From: Lasiosphaeria ovina
Taxonomy: Eukaryota > Ascomycota > Sordariomycetes > Sordariales > Lasiosphaeriaceae
Length of the DNA: 64,000 bases
Direction of reading: 5' to 3'
Assembly (NCBI GenBank): GCA_033439765.1
Contig: JAULSN010000009.1
Location: 1,984,001 to 2,048,000 of the forward strand
The notes under the pieces are model-generated. The model was not told the origin of the DNA. It made no database searches and saw nothing but the letters and a program-made list of their open reading frames with translations. Below are positions 22,920-35,716 of the stretch, one piece after another. The number at the start of each line of letters is the position of its first letter. The first letter of the stretch is position 1. Position numbers and translations under genes: made by a program.

Positions 22920-25492
22920 GGCAAAGACGGAGAGGAAGGAGAGAGGTCCTTGTCGGGGGAAGCCAAGACGTGCGCGAGGACCCGGGCTGATGGGTATTCA
23001 AGCGTCTCTATGGCGGGGTATCTTGGCCAGATTGACCAAAGTTCTGTTTCGCTCGAGGGCCCCGCACTGTGAATAGTTGTCTAGTTAAAGACGACCTGAT
23101 TGCCGGGAACGTGCGCCTCTCTCCAGGTGCAGAAAGCGGTGGTGAGAAGGCGAGGCGCGGGACGTGTGCTAAGGTAGGTAATTGCCGCCAAACAGGGGCG
23201 GTTCGCAACCTATTCGCAGCCAGCTTCAAGGAGTTGACATGATGCGGGAGATGAAAGGGGAAACCTAAGCCAGGGGCTGACGGGGAAGCTATGAGATCAG
23301 AAAAGAGGAGTCCGGCCCCGGGGGCTGCCGATGGATGTCGAGACCTCAGTGCTCAGGCTGGGCTAGTAGAATAGTCACCTAGAACTGGCTGCAGTGTCTG
23401 CGACGCTGCGCTGTGTCGTTGCGTCGCTTTGGCTTCTAGTCCCGTCGCGGGGTTTTAGTGGAGGGTCTGCGAACGGCAGGTGAAGGTGGGGGAGGGGGGG
23501 GGAAAGGTGTTGCGGGAGTGAGCGAAAGCGGGAACTGTGGCGGATGACGTTGTCTGGCTGTGTTCTGCAGCTCTTTGCGTGCATTACTCGCCAATGTCTC
23601 CTCCCTCCCCATTCAGTGGAGTGGAGGCCCTGGCTAGTGGCAGATGGAGCGAACATTGCAAATTAGGCAATGAGGTCCGGTTCTAAGCAACTCATACCTC
23701 TGCACAGCACAGCGCGGAGGCCAGAAAGAAAAGCGACAAGGCAGATCGGGATACAAGGCACCGGCGTTCCCGACAACGACCAGGCACATCAGTGGCAGCT
23801 TAGGTTGTCGGGGATTCAACTCAATGGGAGTTCATGCCATTGCTTTCGGTAACGGCCGGGTAGATTGTGCCAGAATTTGAAGTTCCTCTGGGTGGGCGTA
23901 CTGTAGGTCCCCGTCAAAAAGAACCCACCCACCTCACCTTGGTAAGTTTCCCTGGGATAGACCACTGACCTGTAAATACCTGACAGAGGGGGGCTTGAAC
24001 CACTCGCAAAGAATCCGCACCTAGGTACGGATAGATATGAAGCCATGCCCACATTGAAGGGAAAAACCGACCGAGACCCAAAAGGGCAGTGGGGACGGGA
24101 GATGGAACCAGGAGGCCTTAGCGCGACACTTCTCATGTTGCCGTTGTCCCCAGACTACCTAAGGTATCCAGCCTGTTTTCATCCATGTCACACTGAACAG
24201 GTACAAGGCAACTACCCAAGTCGGCAGATACGCAGTATTTCTGTTTGGAAATAAGGGGTTGTCTCTATTTCACGTTGGTAAGCAATACCTTAGCACAACC
24301 TTTGCGAGCTTTGTCGGCGACTTCCACGCCCCCTTAGAGACTTCTCTGGGGGCCTAGAAAGCTCAGAGAAGGTCTACAACTTCAATGATTGCTGCCCCAG
24401 GGACTTGAATTGATTATGAAGGAAGTTACCGAAAAAGCCTCTAAAGATGGTATGTGTACAATATATGAAAGCTGAGCTTGAATCAAGTGTAGGAAACCGC
24501 TGACAGATAGCTCAAGCTCGACAACCCTGCTACCTACCTAAGATAGGTACAGCACAGTACATACGAAGGTAGGTAGGCAGGCAGGCAGATATTGGATGAG
24601 TTAGGGGCTATCGCTCTCTGTCTGAGGGGCACAATTCGAGATGGCGTGAAGGCGAAGGGGGTGAGCCGCTGAAACGTGCCTCGCCACAAAATGGTATGCT
24701 CGAGCTTAGCTTGCTCAGTGCGAGTCTTGGGGTGGAGTGTGCACGCGGTATTGCTCGTAGAACTACGAGGTTAGGTTGGTATGAAAGGCGGACTGCATAC
24801 TTTCCCTTTCACACCCTACGTGGTTCGCTGCTTTTATTTCATCCCTTTGGTGAATGCCATGGTGTCCGGGATTAGGTAGGTTGGGAAGGGATAGAAACCT
24901 GGACATGATGGAGCATGCACTCTCCCGACTCACCGAGTGTGGAGGGGCGATGAGGGGCAGACGGCTGTGACCTGCTGGCGGGGGAGCTTATTTAAGGCTG
25001 GCGGCTTGAGAAGCGCCAATGGATCCACTGTTGGGTAGTAGACAACGGGGCAGACAGGGGTGTCAATGTTCCGAGCCTACCGCAAGCTGGAAGGAACTGG
25101 CAGACTAGACGATTCAGCGTGTAACAGACTCCCAAGGAGGTCTGGAGAACCTCGAGACAAACCATCGGCCATCAGCCGCGCCAGACCACATCCGTTTACG
25201 TATATCGACGTTCCATTCCTATGGATTTCTGCAACTTGTGACGGCACGCTCCGACCGAACTTTGTCTGCACGCTTGAAGGCGTCGTACTCGGTGCCATTG
25301 CCATTACCAATTCAATACCTAATCAATTCCAGCTGCACGTCACTTCAGGTGGTTACCTACCGTGCTGCTGGTGCTGGGAAATGCTATCGTCGCGTCGCCT
25401 CGCGACGTCGCCCCTAGACTTGACTTGACTTGACGACGACAACAACGATACTGCCTTGAGTCTTGCCCGCCCACATATCCAGATCGACAGCC
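22920..25492. other. divergent intergenic region, 2.6 kb
   Basis: This lies between divergently transcribed PKA (-) and TBC (+) genes, so it carries both promoters. No gene was recognised. It contains a poly-G patch near 23485-23500, cctaggta-type motifs at 24018, 24155, 24531 and 24565 and related ggtaggt copies, plus a tatttaag box near 24989. The last bases before the TBC gene hold short repeats (gacttgacttgac, cgacgacaacaacga). Confidence 0.5.
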
Positions 25493-28400
25493 ATGTTGAA
25501 CCTCGCGAGCTTCGTCCAGCGTGCGCAGCAGCTGCTCGACCCGACCCAGGGCTTGAATCTCACCGACTCGGACCGCAACCCGTCCAAGGCGTCGCTGTTC
25601 CAGAGTCAGTTCCGCCTGCCAGCGTCGCAGCACCCTCTCTACGAGATCACAGCCGAGCTCACCATTCCCCCCGCCCACGTCACCCAGGGCGACAAGGACC
25701 GCGGCACGGGCTTCCAGTATGCCGGCAAGCTGCATCTCTCCGAGGCCTACATGTGCTTCTCCACCACGCCCTCGAGCTTCCTGCAATCGGCTAGCACCTC
25801 GACCTCGTCGGCCTTTACCGGCCAGACCCATGGCGGCGGTCCCGGGGGCAACGGCTTCACCTTCCCCCTCTGTGCCATCCGCCGTGTTGAGCGCCTCCAT
25901 AGCCAAACTTTCCAGGTAAGGCCGCTTCTTCCCAGTCTTGATGCAGCCTCAGCCTCAGCCCCGGCCTTGCCCTTGATCTTGCCCTTGATCTTGCCCTGTT
26001 CTGTTGGCTGACTCGATGCACGCTCGCGCTCTCTTGCCTGTAGTTCGCCCTCGCTATCACCACGTGGAACGGCATTGCACAAGATGCCCCCAAGGACAAG
26101 AAGGATGTTCGGGAGCAACGGATCACGATACAGCTGGCCGGCACCCGTGTCGCCTGCGAGCGCTTCTGTGACGGCCTCAAGAAGGGCCTGCGTGCAGGTG
26201 TCGGCAATGTGGGCAGGCTGAAAAAGGTGGTGTCCGAGTGCTATTCGGAGTACCTACTCCGTACCGAGGACAAGAAGAATGACACGCCTCCCGATGCAGG
26301 GCTCGGCATGCTCTTCAGATACCCTGGCGACCCCAAGAAGCTCCGCGACCGTGCCAAGATGCGTCTGTGGGCCGAATACCTCCGTGACAATGGCCGCAAC
26401 ATTACTCTACTTCGCCAACCCACATTTCACAAGCTGATACGCGTTGGCCTGCCCAATAGGTTACGGGGCGAGATCTGGGAGCTGACGTCGGGCTCTATCT
26501 ACCTGCGCCTCGAGCACCCAACCCTCTACGCCGAGACGCTGGCCAAATTCTCGGGCCAGGAGTCGCTGGCAATTGACGAGATCGAGAAGGACCTGAACCG
26601 CAGCCTTCCCGAATACCCGGGCTTTCAGAGCGAAGAGGGCATCGGGCGCCTACGCCGCGTCCTTACGGCCTACAGCTGGGTCGACGCCGACGTTGGATAC
26701 TGCCAGGCAATGAACATTGTCGTCGCCGCCCTGCTTATATATATGTCCGAGGCCCAGGCCTTCTTTCTCCTCTCGGCCCTTTGCGACCGACTGGTCCCCG
26801 GATACTACTCGACTACCATGTACGGCACTCTGTTGGATCAAAAGGTTTTCGAGTCCCTTGTGGAGCGAACGATGCCCATTCTTTGGGAACATCTTGTCAA
26901 GAGCGATGTGCAACTCTCGGTTGTTTCGCTCCCGTGGTTTCTTTCATTGTATATCAATTCGATGCCTCTCGTCTTTGCCTTTAGGGTGTTAGATGTGTTT
27001 TTTGTCGAGGGACCTAAAGTGCTGTTCCAGGTTGGCCTGGCCATATTGCGCATCAACGGCGAGGAGCTTTTGGATGCGACCGATGACGGTGCCTTTATCT
27101 CTGTACTCAAGTCGTACTTTGCGCGCTTGGACGAGTCGGCCCACCCAAAGTCGGAGAACCCCAAGCTACGCGCCGTTACTCGGTTCCAAGAGCTCATGGT
27201 GGTCGCCTTCAAAGAGTTCTCGGGTATCACACACAGCAGCATCGCCGAGCTTCGGCTCAAAAACAAGGACGCGGTGCTGAACAATATCGAGAGTTTCGCG
27301 AAAAGGACTGCCATAAGAAACCTAGGCCCGGACAGCAAGATGCTGAGCACAGAGGAGCTCGGCTCGCTGTACGATAGGTTCTATGGGGTCCTGTATGAGA
27401 GACAACAGCGGGATCATCTCCTGCAGCAAGACCAGGCGAGGCGCGCCAAGAGCAGCCGACCCAAGGTGGCCGACGCCGCAAATAGCCACGACGACCCCGA
27501 CGTGGAAAGAGGCCGGGTCGGCTTGGGCCCGAGCACGAGCCTGATGGACTACGATGCATTCCGAGAATTCCTCGCAGGCATGGCAAAATGGGCCATTTCG
27601 GACACGCCTCCGACGCCACGCCGCGACACGTTTGCGGAAAAGGACAAGGGCTTCTACGGCAGCTTCAGGAAAAGCGACGTGAATTTGTCCCCGTGGGGCG
27701 GGGGCCCCGAGCCGGCAGACCACGAGTTTCTCCAGAGGCTGTTCAGGAAATGGGACGAGGGGTCAACCTCTGCTCTGACTCTGCAGAATGTGGTCACTGG
27801 CCTGGCCCGCATCAAGGGGAAGCGGGACATTATGGGGACAATCACATACTTTTTCGAGCTGCACGACGACGACGGGGACGGCTGTGTCGATCGGGAAGGC
27901 ATATTGCGCATGTCCGAAGCGCTTCTCTTCCTGTCTCGCCGGGGGCTGGAAGGGACCCTGAACCCATCCAGCATGACACCAGCTCTCAATGGGCTGGCAG
28001 ACGGTCCGGGAACACCTAATAACGAAGTGCCGGGCCAGACCGTCAACGAGAGGTTTCTCGGCAGCGTCAGCGCCTTCATCAGGAGATGCTTCGAGTACGC
28101 AGACCCAGACCATCTCAAGAACCAGAGTGCCGACGCACAGGAGCGCGAGTGGGAGCGCGAGCGGGAGCGGAAGATGGAGCGGAAGGAAGAAGCGGCTGGC
28201 GATCAGCTCGCAAGTCCAGACGCATTCGCCATCGGCGACGACGAAGACGAGGACCAAGACGACCTATTAACTATGGATTCGCCACCCGGCAGCCCCAGAG
28301 CTGCCAAACGATCCGAGACGCCGACAAGCGGCCAACGGCCCCCATCGATCCGGCTCAACTCGCTCTCAGCTCCGTCGGTCGATGGCGATATGTCGGACCG

Positions 28401-29112
28401 ACGCCGAGTTTCTAAGGCGCAGTCGGAAAAGGCCAATGTGGCACTCGACCCTTCTAACCCCCTTCACATTACGCTCCCAACCTTCCGCATGGTAGTTCTG
28501 GCCGACGAGCTCTTGGAGCAGTTTTTCGAGTCGTCTTTCCCTGCCTCTTTCCATATTAACGACAGCCTGGGGTCAGCATCCACGTCGGTTCCCGCATCAC
28601 CTTTGACTACCTTCTCAAGCCTCGGTATTGGTGCCGGCCGGGCAGTTGGGGCGGCTCTCGGCGGGGCGTCGGGAATACCTGCAGGCGGCCGAGGCCTACG
28701 CGGCGTGCTGGACAATATTGTCACGGATGGCATGCGCGTGGCGGCCGAGGTTAGGCGTCGCATGGAGGAGGCACAGAAAGAGCTCGAAAAGAACGCGGTT
28801 CCGGGGCAGCGGAACGACGAAGAAGACGACGAGGACGAAGAGGACGTCGGGTTCGAGCGTGGATCCGAGGCAGGCAAGAGTGCTGCGTACCGCGGGGACG
28901 ATGAACGTCGCAGTGTGCGCAGCTCAGACAGGGACCTGCTTGCCGGTGCAGATGCCGAGGCCAGTGATACCAACGCGGCCGCGACCGCGACCGCGACCGC
29001 GTCTGTAACAGGGCGCACGAGTGTGAACTCAGACACCAGAGGAGGGAATGGAGGCGGTATTGGCGGTGGCAGAGTGGCTGGGAAGGTTGTGGGGGTCGAA
29101 TTCGACGGCTAG
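25493..29112 (+). CDS. GRAM-TBC-EF-hand Rab GTPase-activating protein (Mdr1/Gyp2-like)
   Basis: Exons 25493-25915 and 26044-29112 (128-base intron, phase 0) give 1163 residues. TBC proteins stimulate GTP hydrolysis by Rab/Ypt GTPases; the yeast relative Gyp2 acts on Ypt6 at the Golgi/endosome. Domains in order: GRAM-like membrane-binding region about 45-185 (KLHLSEAYMCFSTTP, FPLCAIRRVERL); TBC domain about 270-490 with the arginine finger in IEKDLNRSLPE (near residue 327) and the glutamine finger in DVGYCQAMN (near 360); coiled segment with KMLSTEELGSLYDRFY about 575-640; EF-hand-like loop DDDGDGCVDREG near 750; then a long acidic, Ser/Pro-rich C-terminal half with Glu/Asp runs and an Ala/Thr repeat (ATATATASVTG). 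Start chosen at MLNLASFVQRAQQ, with ccATGtt context and conserved family N-terminus. Antisense open frames are composition shadows. Confidence 0.94.
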
Positions 29113-30157
29113 GCGGCGTTGGACGGCCTCTCATGAATCGGCCAATGGGGATGAAGTTACTGTTCGAATCCTTTCCAGCATCTTGGTTACGGTCAAATAT
29201 ATTTGCGGAGTCTTTGCCTTATTATCTGCAATGCCTCGATGGGCAGGACGGGGCTCGCGAAAGCCGCGGTTCAGGAGCCAAGCGAATACTACAGCTGATT
29301 TATGCGCGGATATTGCGGCAAACCCGAGTCCCCAACGGGCCTGCTGAATGCATCTACTCGATTCGCCGTGCTACCCTTTTCGAAATCCCGATCAAAAGTT
29401 ATCATCATTCGTTGTGTACGCTAACTCGGGTCTCTGTGAAGTCGAGTTTCCAAAGTTGAGTCCACAGAAACAAAATGTGAAGATTCTCGATTCCTTGTGC
29501 CTTCTTGCCATTCATTCATTCATTCACTGGGCATTCCTTTCTGTTTACTGCATTCTCCTAGAATTACACCGAGACTGGCTCCCTTTCTCTTGCTGGCCGA
29601 TGGGCAAAGGATTTCGATTCTTTTCTTTCACCTTGATCATCTCCAGCTAGTTCCCATCCCTTGCAGCCACCATCTGCCAAAGTGTGATGGAGATAGTCCG
29701 TAACCCCTTCGCTGGCCTGGTCCCAAGTGAGACCGTCGACGGCGAGGAATGCCCACCACCAGCGGCAACGCGAAGTGTCTTGGGCTTTCATTTCGTCTAT
29801 CTCTCTGCGCCGACATGGACATTCCATTTCTCGCCGCGAAGATGTCTAGACACGGCCCGCCTAGATAGGACGGTGAGGCGCGAAGGGCACGGCAAGGTCA
29901 CGTCGCGACGCGGGTATCGCGTCGATTCGCCCTCAAATATACCACCCGTCCCGCTTGTGAGAGCTACGCCTCTCCTAACGGGGCTGTTGCTGTCTTTCGT
30001 TTTGCATTCAGCTTGTTATCCGCCTCTCCAAGAACTGCCAGCTAACAGCAGCTGGCTCATCTGTTAAGCCCCTTTCCCCCAGGCCGTGTAAACAACTGAC
30101 TATCTAGATATCATATCCACCCCGTTGAGCAGAGACCACAAGGGCCGGTGCGCGAGG
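29113..30157. other. intergenic spacer, 1.0 kb
   Basis: 3' UTR of the TBC gene and promoter of the WSC gene. A (ttca)n run (cattcattcattcattc) lies at 29509-29526. No gene was seen. Confidence 0.5.
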
Positions 30158-33100
30158 ATGGGATGGCCGAACCGGACAGGCCGGGCCCTCGTGGCCTTGG
30201 CCGGGCTCTTGGGCGCGGTCAACGCCCAGGGCTACTTTGGCACAGTGCAGAACGAGATCGCAAGTTGTGGAAGTGACAACTTCATCTATCTAGGATGCTA
30301 TGCAGACTTTCTCAACCAAGCAGGAACAAACTTCTTTCGGTTCAACCCGCAGGCGTACAATTCTGGCGATCCTTCGAGGAGTTTCCCAGACTGGGATCCC
30401 GGCAGCAATTACAACAACACCATGTCACCTGTCGGCTGCGCCCGGGTCTGCAGGGGATTTGGGTTCAAGTATGCGGCAGTCAGGGACAACAACTGCAACT
30501 GCGGTCTCCAGCTGCCAGCGGCTCTCGTGCCGGGCCTTGACACTTTTTGCAACGTGCCCTGCGCCGGCAACTCCCTCCTGACTTGTGGCGGCGGCAACTA
30601 TGCCCAAGTTTATGTCGACCCGACGTTTGCCAGCCCCCTCTATACGCCCATCACAACTCTGAACGCGACTTTGTCCAACTATTACAAGTATCTTGGCTGC
30701 TACTCAATCTCGAATGGCTTCCCAACCCAAGATACTCGAGCCCAGCAGACTTTTACCAGCATTGACGACTGCTTCTCAACCTGCGCCGCCCTGGGATATC
30801 CGCTGGTTTTTGGCTCACCTCAGGGGTTCGTGATGCAGTCCGCCGCCCCTGGTGCTGACCTCGTCTAGTTAGCTAACTCGACGTGATTATCAGCACGAAC
30901 TCGGTCAAGTGTACTTGCGGTACATCGTTTGGCTATCCCTCATATCGAGTGCATCCTGAGCTGCTACCCACCCCGGGAGACTGCACCAATGTTTGCAATA
31001 CTCCCAGCGGGTGAGATCTTGCTCCTAGTCCCTCCCGGTGAGGCCGAAGAAGACAATGACCATTGCTAACATGATGACAGAGCCGGAGGGGATTGCGACC
31101 CAACTACGACACGATGCTGCGGGACGTCTAACTACTATCCCGTCTACATCAACCCGGAGCTTCAAGGCTGCTACACGCCCCAGATCCCCGGCTACAAGAG
31201 CACCAGCACACAGGTATTATACGAATGCGATGATATCGACAGCAGCTATTTTGGACCGCCACACAGTCTGCCCCTCGGAGTGTACTCCTTGAGCCAAACC
31301 ATCAACGCCGTGCCAGCCCTGGTCCACCCTCTCCATGTAGTGGGCGGCGCAAGAGATTACTACATATATGGTTGCTATCCCCAGCAGGCTCTGAACCAAG
31401 ACGGAGCCACGGGAGTCTTCGCCCCTGCTCTATCAGTCCAAGTCCCAGGCTTTACCCCGGCGACGCTCGAGAACTGTGCAGCGCAATGCAACACGAGGAA
31501 CTATGACGCTTTCGGCATGATCAATGGCGTGTGAGTATCTATATCACCCCGTCACGGGCAGCGCGTTTTGCTTACAATGTCGGTGAAGTGACTGCTATTG
31601 CTCCAACCAAATCGTTACCACGACAAACCCCGATTCCATGTCGACATGCCGGATCAGATGCGTGGATAGCCCAGGAACCGCATGTGGCTCAGCAACCGGC
31701 CCAGTTGTCTACGCCGTAAACAAGCTGGGAGTGTACCCATCGTATACAAACACCTTTGCTGTGCCATACCCGACTTATTCGTGCATCAGAAAATGTGAGT
31801 ACTCTTGTTACCCCCCCCCCCCCCCGAGCTCCAGGAGGACAGGAGTGACTATTCGCTATTGAAACTAAAAGCTTCGTATAGCCACATCAACCAGCACGAC
31901 CACTACGACCACCACGACCACTTCCACATCCAGAACCACAACTGCCACTACAAGTACTACAACCTCTACAAGTAGTACTACCACTACTGGGACTGCCACA
32001 ACAAGCACAACAACCACGGGCACCTCAACCAGTAGTACCACAACTACAGGAACTGCAACAACTAGTACGACGACTACCGGCACGTCCACGACTAGCACGA
32101 CAACTACAGGCACCTCAACGAGCAGTACCACGACAACTGGGACCGACACGACAAGCGTTACAACTACCGGCACTTCAACGAGTAGCACTACAACTACCGG
32201 CACCTCAACGAGTAGCACTACAACAACTGGGACTTCGACAACCAGCACTACAACTACTGGCACGTCTACAACTAGTACTACGACTACAGGCACCTCAACC
32301 AGCAGCACCACAACCACTGGGACTTCAACAACGAGTACCACAACGAGCACTACGACTACTGGGACCGAGACGACAAGCACTACAACTACAGGCACCTCAA
32401 CATCAAGTACGACGACTACCGGGACCTCAACAACGAGTACCACCACCACTGGAACTTCCACAACTAGCACAACAACCACTGGCACCTCAACAAGCAGCAC
32501 TACAACTACAGGCACCTCAACCAGCAGTACCACAACAACTGGCACGTCAACAACCAGTACAACAACTACTGGTACTTCAACGAGCAGCACAACTACTACA
32601 ACCACTAGCACCTCGACGAGTAGCACTACAACCACGGGAACTTCAACAACTAGTACAACGACTACCGGAACCTCTACAACAAGCACTACGACCACAGGGA
32701 CTTCAAGAAGCAGCACAACAACTACTGACACATCAACGACGAGCACCACAACCACAGAGACTTCAACAAGCAGCACTACAACGACGGGAACTTCTACAAC
32801 TAGTACCACGACTAGCACTACTACGAGCACCACAACTACTGGGACGTCCACTAGTAGCACTACAACAACTGGGACGGAAACAACTAGCACTACTACTACG
32901 GGGACGTCCACAACGAGTACCACAACTAGCACCACAACCACGGGGACTTCAACAAGCAGCACTACAACAACTGGCACGGAAACAACTAGTACTACCACCA
33001 CCGGGACCTCCACTACAAGCACCACGACCACCGGGACATCTACATCAAGTACTACAACTACTGGGACGTCCACAACGAGTACCACAACGAGTACCACAAC

Positions 33101-34628
33101 TAGCACTACAAGTACGTCTACAACAAGCACCACAACCACTGGGACGTCTACTAGTAGTACTACAACAACTGGGACGTCCACAACTAGCACGACAACCACC
33201 GGGACATCCACATCAAGCACAACAACAACTGGGACTGCAACGACAAGCACTACTACTACCGGGACCCAGACTACTAGCACGACAACTACCACTTCTGGCA
33301 CACAAACCACCAGCACCACAACTACAACGACTGGGACTCAGACAACGAGTACGACAACTACCGGAACCCAGACCACCAGCACCACAACTACCACTTCTAG
33401 CACACAAACCACCAGTACCACAGCCACAACGACTGGAACTCAGACTACGAGTACAACAACTACTGGCACTCAGACTACTAGCACCACAACCACGACTTCC
33501 GGCACGGAGACTACTAGCACCACGACGACTGGGACCAAGACTACTAGTACCACAACGAGCACCACAACTACCGGGACCTCAACCACGAGCACCACGACTA
33601 GCACCACGACTACCGGGACCTCAAGCACTACCACTACCGGGACCTCAACGACGAGTACCACAACTACTGGGACTAGGACCACTAGTACCACGACGAGTAC
33701 TACGACAACTGGGACCCAGACTACTAGTACAACAACTACCGGGACTTCGACGACGAGCACAACGACTACCGGAACCTCAAGTACCACCACAACCGGGACC
33801 CAGACAACGAGTACCACTACGACCGCGACCTCAACTACAAGCACCACAACAACTGGAACCCAGACAACGAGCACAACGACTACCGGGACTTCAACTACTA
33901 GCACCACCACAACCGGGACCTCAAGCACCACCACAACTGGGACTTCAACGACGACGACGACAACAACTAGCACTTCCCTGACCGCCACCACCTCGACATC
34001 GCGGACGACAACAACGTCCACAAGCAGTACTACCACAACGGGAACATCCACGACAAGTACCACAACCACCGGGACCTCGAGGACGACGACGACGTCCACA
34101 AGCACTAGTCTGACCACTACCACGTCCACAACCTCCACCACGTCTACAACAAGCGACATCACCACCACGTACTCGACCATCATCGACGATGAAACGAGCA
34201 CACGGTACCACTACCTCGACATCACATCGACGACGACAGACATTGAGACGCGCACCAAGCACACGCGGCCGCCTTACAGCACGGGCAGCCATCACCCGCA
34301 CCACCCGCACCACCCGCCACACCACGGCGGCGGGGGCGGCGGGCACGGCGCGCGCACGCTCCGCCTCCCGCCCGACGTGTACCCGTTCCCCGCGACGACG
34401 CCCGCCGGCGAGCTGTGCGTGACCGTGTCTGCGGCGTGGATCCCTGGAGAGACGACACTGGCTTCGCGGCCGCGGCACGGCGACGACGGCGGCGAGTGGG
34501 GATCGCCTCTGCACCACGATGGCGGTGATGGTGGACACGGGATCTGGTGGTGGAAGCGATGGACTGTCAGTGGGGAAAAGAGCGGCAAGGAAAAGGAGAA
34601 CAACACCAACAACGACTACAAGACGTGA
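30158..34628 (+). CDS. secreted three-WSC-domain protein with giant Thr-rich stalk
   Basis: Five exons: 30158-30825, 30894-31010, 31081-31530, 31589-31794, 31882-34628, giving 1395 residues; phases close (2, 2, 2, 1). A signal peptide (ALVALAGLLGAVNAQG) precedes three Cys-rich WSC domains, about residues 40-160 (NFIYLGCYADF, CGLQLPAAL, CGGGNYAQVY), 180-295 (YYKYLGCYSI, CTCGTSFGYP, CNTPSG) and 355-475 (YYIYGCYPQQ, DCYCSNQIV, CVDSPGTACG). WSC domains bind wall glycans or act as wall-stress sensors. Residues 482-1243 are an uninterrupted Thr/Ser/Gly stalk of TTTTGTSTTS-type repeats, open in one frame from 31884; it is surely heavily O-mannosylated. The tail carries HHPHHPHHPPHH, a Gly/His stretch, and GIWWWKRW, then ends KEKENNTNNDYKT with no membrane helix or GPI signal. 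The first intron (donor gttcgt at 30826) is the weakest boundary. The opposite strand is also open for 484 and 243 Val-rich codons, a shadow of the repeat. Confidence 0.88.
31884..34170 (+). repeat. 2.3-kb degenerate ACN/AGN tandem repeat coding the Thr-rich stalk
   Basis: Thr (acn), Ser (agy, tcn) and Gly (ggn) codons follow a loose period of about ten codons (four Thr, Gly, Thr, Ser/Asp/Ala/Gln/Glu, two Thr, Ser). Synonymous codons are well mixed, so the array is old or kept at protein level rather than freshly expanded. Residue seven varies between Ser, Ala, Asp, Glu, Gln, Arg and Lys along the array; Gln predominates at about 33260-33480. Confidence 0.92.
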
Positions 34629-35716
34629 TACTCCAAAAACCGAGAGTGACTACGCACATACGTACGTATATGGTTGATGATGACAAGAAAAGAAAGACCA
34701 TGATATGAAAGTATGGGAACGGGCGACCAGAGAGATGATCACGACAATGACTAAAGCACGCGAAGATCACGAAGAGATAGATGTATGATTTACCATATGC
34801 TTTAAGGGGAGGGGGGTGGCTTTTCTATTTTCTTCTTTCTTTTTCAACAGCGGAGGAGCTTGGCGAAAAGGCATTTCATGGATGGGTGAATGGGCGAATG
34901 GGGGCGTGACAGGAGCGGAGCGGAGCGGAGCAGAGATGGCAGTTCAGGGACGGTTGGCATTTTCTGTTTGGAAAAGGGGGGGAGGGGTAATAAACGAGGG
35001 CTGATTTCTTTTTTTTTTTTGCTCTACTCTATAATCTTCATTGTTTGGAAGGAATGAGAGGGAAGGGGAGGAGGGGCGGGTTGGGGGGGTAATGGTATCT
35101 GTTGTGGGTTGGAAATAGTCAGTTGGGGTTTCTCGGGGGACTTCCTTTTTTCAGCTTCCTTCGGATTGTAATGACAGGCGACGGTATACGAAAGAGACGG
35201 GATGGAGAGTATGAATTCCGTGGGAAACGGCAAGGGTTTTTCTATTTTAGGACTTCCTTTTTTGCAGCTTGTGGATGGATAGCTCTGACTATTCTTCCAC
35301 CGCTGCAACCTTTTTTTCGCTTCTATATCTACCTACCTATTGCTAATGCTTTATTTATTTTATTCGTTGGGAGGGCTGCCTCTACCGTAGTCGGGACATC
35401 TCCAATCTTGAGTGTATTCTCTTCCCTGGGCGGATTGCTGCTGTGTCACTGAGATGTGACGATACCTTGTGTGCGTTTTCACTTCCGCCCGAGCTGTCTG
35501 CCCGTGGGTACATACTTCGGACGACAAGCAGGAACACAGTGTAGCGGCAGCATGGGCCTCTACACTACCTTGACTAGTGCGAGTTTACATCCTCCAGAGC
35601 CTAAAACAACGGCCTACACGTGGACACGCCGTGAGACAATTCAAAGGCTTTATTCCAAGCATCTATCGGCCCATTTATATATGCGTATATAGAACATGCG
35701 CGACAGAACCCCCGTT
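34629..35716. other. convergent intergenic spacer, 1.1 kb
   Basis: 3' UTRs of the WSC gene (+) and 2-methylcitrate dehydratase (-). It has G-rich and T-rich runs (34805-34820, 35007-35020) and a short tandem ggagcggagcggagcggagca at 34914-34934. No gene was seen. Confidence 0.5.

Noticed and set aside
29163..29175. gttcgaatcc, a match to a tRNA B box downstream of the TBC gene
   Set aside because: No A box or stems could be matched in the 75 bases on either side.
31865..34201. Minus-strand open frames of 484 and 243 codons rich in Val (VVVVLVVEVP repeats)
   Set aside because: They are the antisense reading of the Thr-rich stalk exon of the WSC gene, which is in frame with the WSC domains and a normal stop. 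The antisense frames have no start context or domain.
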